Part shown: piece after piece, positions 63,131-64,000 of the stretch
Layout of the letters: every line of letters begins with the position of its first letter
Numbering within the stretch: position 1 is the first letter of the stretch
From: Nostoc sp. TH1S01
Lineage (GTDB): Bacteria > Cyanobacteriota > Cyanobacteriia > Cyanobacteriales > Nostocaceae
Reading direction: 5' to 3'
DNA length: 64,000 nucleotides
Assembly: GCA_018993265.1 (NCBI GenBank)
Contig: JAGKSW010000018.1
Span: 1 to 64,000 of the forward strand
The notes under the pieces: generated by a model
Seen by the model: only the letters and a program-made list of their open reading frames with translations
Told to the model about the DNA's origin: nothing
Database searches by the model: none
Program-made: the position numbers and the translations under genes

Positions 63131-63232
63131 TAGGGGCTAGAAGCTAGAGGCTAGAGGCTAGAGAAGAAAGTTATGAAAATTTTTTAATCTAATCCCTAGC
63201 CCCTAGTCCCTAATCCCTAGTCCCTTAATTTT
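63131..63232. repeat. Inverted heptamer arrays upstream of tyrA
   Basis: GCTAGAG-type copies (63134-63163) and complementary CTAGTCC/TAATCCC-type copies (63190-63225) flank a short AT-rich centre, the same arrangement as at 23140-23277. This is the spacer between the divergent tyrA and pentapeptide-repeat genes. Confidence 0.7.
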
Positions 63233-63247
63233 GTATGGGTAGCATCA

Positions 63248-64000
63248 ATGACTGTAGAGGAATTGCTCGAACAATACGCAGCAGGGGTTACAAATTTTAG
63301 CGGTATCGAACTTTGCGAAGCGAACCTGAGTGGTGTCAAACTCTGTGGTGTCAATCTCAGCGAAGCTAATTTGAGTGTAGTAAATTTGAGTGGGGCAAAT
63401 CTCAGCGAAGCTAATTTGAGCCATGCTACGTTGAATGTCGCTCGTCTGAGTGGTGTGAATTTCGTAGGTACGAACATGAATCACGCCAGTTTAAATGTGG
63501 CAAATTTAATTCGTTCTGACCTCAGCCGCGCCCAAATGCGGGGTGCTTCCTTGGTACGTGCTGAGTTAATTCGAGCCGAACTGAGCCGGGCTGACTTATA
63601 TGAAGCTAACCTTAGTAATGCTGATTTACGTGAAGCCACCCTGCGTAAAGCCAATCTCCGCCGCGCTAACTTGCATGAAACTATTTTAAAAGGTTGTTCC
63701 TTAGCTGGTGCCAATTTAGAAATGGCGAACTTAAACGCCGCTGACTTACACCGTAGCGACCTCAGTGGTGCCAATTTACGTGATGCTGAATTTAAACAGG
63801 CAAATCTTACCCATGCTAACCTCAGCGGTGCAGACTTGAGTGGCGCAAACCTGCGTTGGGCTGATTTGAGTGGCGCAAACCTCAGTTGGGCTGATTTGAG
63901 CGGTGCAAAATTGAGTGGGGCGAACTTGATGGGGGCAAACTTAAGCAATGCTAATTTAACTAATACAAGTTTTGTTCATGCAAACTTGACTGAGGCAATA
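63248..64000 (+). CDS. Pentapeptide-repeat protein, 3'-truncated by the window edge
   Basis: ATG at 63248; the frame is open to the last base (251 codons seen), so the C-terminus lies outside. After a short head (MTVEELLEQYAAGVTNFSG) nearly every fifth residue is Leu or Phe in A(D/N)LxG/xA pentads (LSGANLSEANLSHATLN, LSGADLSGANLRWADLSG), about 45 units. This forms a right-handed quadrilateral beta-helix. Such proteins are abundant in cyanobacteria. Some mimic DNA and protect gyrase, but most have no known role. Open minus-strand frames here are antisense artefacts of the 15-bp periodicity. Confidence 0.93.
   Translation, partial: MTVEELLEQYAAGVTNFSGIELCEANLSGVKLCGVNLSEANLSVVNLSGANLSEANLSHATLNVARLSGVNFVGTNMNHASLNVANLIRSDLSRAQMRGASLVRAELIRAELSRADLYEANLSNADLREATLRKANLRRANLHETILKGCSLAGANLEMANLNAADLHRSDLSGANLRDAEFKQANLTHANLSGADLSGANLRWADLSGANLSWADLSGAKLSGANLMGANLSNANLTNTSFVHANLTEAI

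Noticed and set aside
63217-63948. Minus-strand frames made of LRFAPLKSA-like repeats
   Set aside because: Antisense translation of the 15-bp pentapeptide-repeat periodicity; the plus-strand pentapeptide gene explains the region.

Overview
The window is chromosomal DNA from a filamentous, probably heterocyst-forming cyanobacterium (Nostocales; Nostoc, Anabaena, Calothrix or Tolypothrix type). The evidence is many HIP1 octamers (GCGATCGC), heptanucleotide (STRR-type) repeats of the Nostoc kind, genes for photosystem and cytochrome b6f subunits (PsbK, PsbM, PsaK, PetG), a Mo-nitrogenase C-terminal-domain protein and many cyanobacterial accessory families (DUF3370, DUF6887/6888, DUF433/DUF5615, Uma2, CHAT and NB-ARC proteins). 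No rRNA, tRNA or CRISPR array was recognised.

Layout. 1-3.5 kb: the 3' end of an RTX-type secreted protein and a CNNM/CorC-type membrane protein. 4-10 kb: mfd, then a two-gene cassette (ABC-type ATPase plus a PD-(D/E)XK-like protein) that looks like a defence pair, and an orphan antitoxin-like gene. 10-17 kb: a methyltransferase-PrsW pair, a binding protein-histidine kinase pair, and exbB-exbD. 17-22 kb: a 1587-residue RTX-like repeat protein. 22-25.5 kb: a holin-like membrane protein, psbK, an adrenodoxin-spaced 2Fe-2S ferredoxin, psbM and a tandem universal stress protein. 26-33 kb: two convergent large signalling proteins, a secreted TPR-CHAT protease and a P-loop NTPase with a 48-residue TPR-like repeat. 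33-35 kb: an insertion-sequence graveyard (ISKra4 and IS1380 fragments). 35-41 kb: housekeeping genes (DUF3370, pyroglutamyl-peptidase-like, hisH, rsmD, petG, a cytochrome c, a parvulin). 41-46 kb: an accessory island with a leftward, translationally coupled NB-ARC-DUF433-DUF5615 operon, a rightward three-gene AAA+ cassette of unknown function, and a DUF6888-DUF6887 pair. 46-54 kb: an ABC exporter, psaK, cupin, Mo-nitro_C, Uma2, a WD40 protein and a small predicted outer-membrane protein. 55-64 kb: a secreted RTX/Calx-beta metzincin, a cbiG-cobJ fusion, a methyltransferase, a TyrA-type dehydrogenase and the 5' part of a pentapeptide-repeat gene.

The genes do not form one pathway. Three themes recur. 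(1) Three large RTX proteins, presumed type I secretion substrates, share C-terminal organisation; no secretion ABC/HlyD genes lie in the window. (2) Conflict or signalling modules: STAND/NB-ARC, CHAT, AAA+, ATPase-nuclease and toxin-antitoxin-like genes. (3) Small mobile repeats: a CTAG-ended MITE family whose copies sit on the stop codons of two genes, one copy carrying a second MITE nested inside it; a TTACGCA-ended family abutting two further stop codons; and heptamer arrays, two of them translated in frame inside mfd and prsW.

The best candidates for undescribed biology are the 41.2-45.1 kb island and the 7.9-9.8 kb ATPase/nuclease-like pair. All family calls were made by eye from protein motifs; no database search was run.
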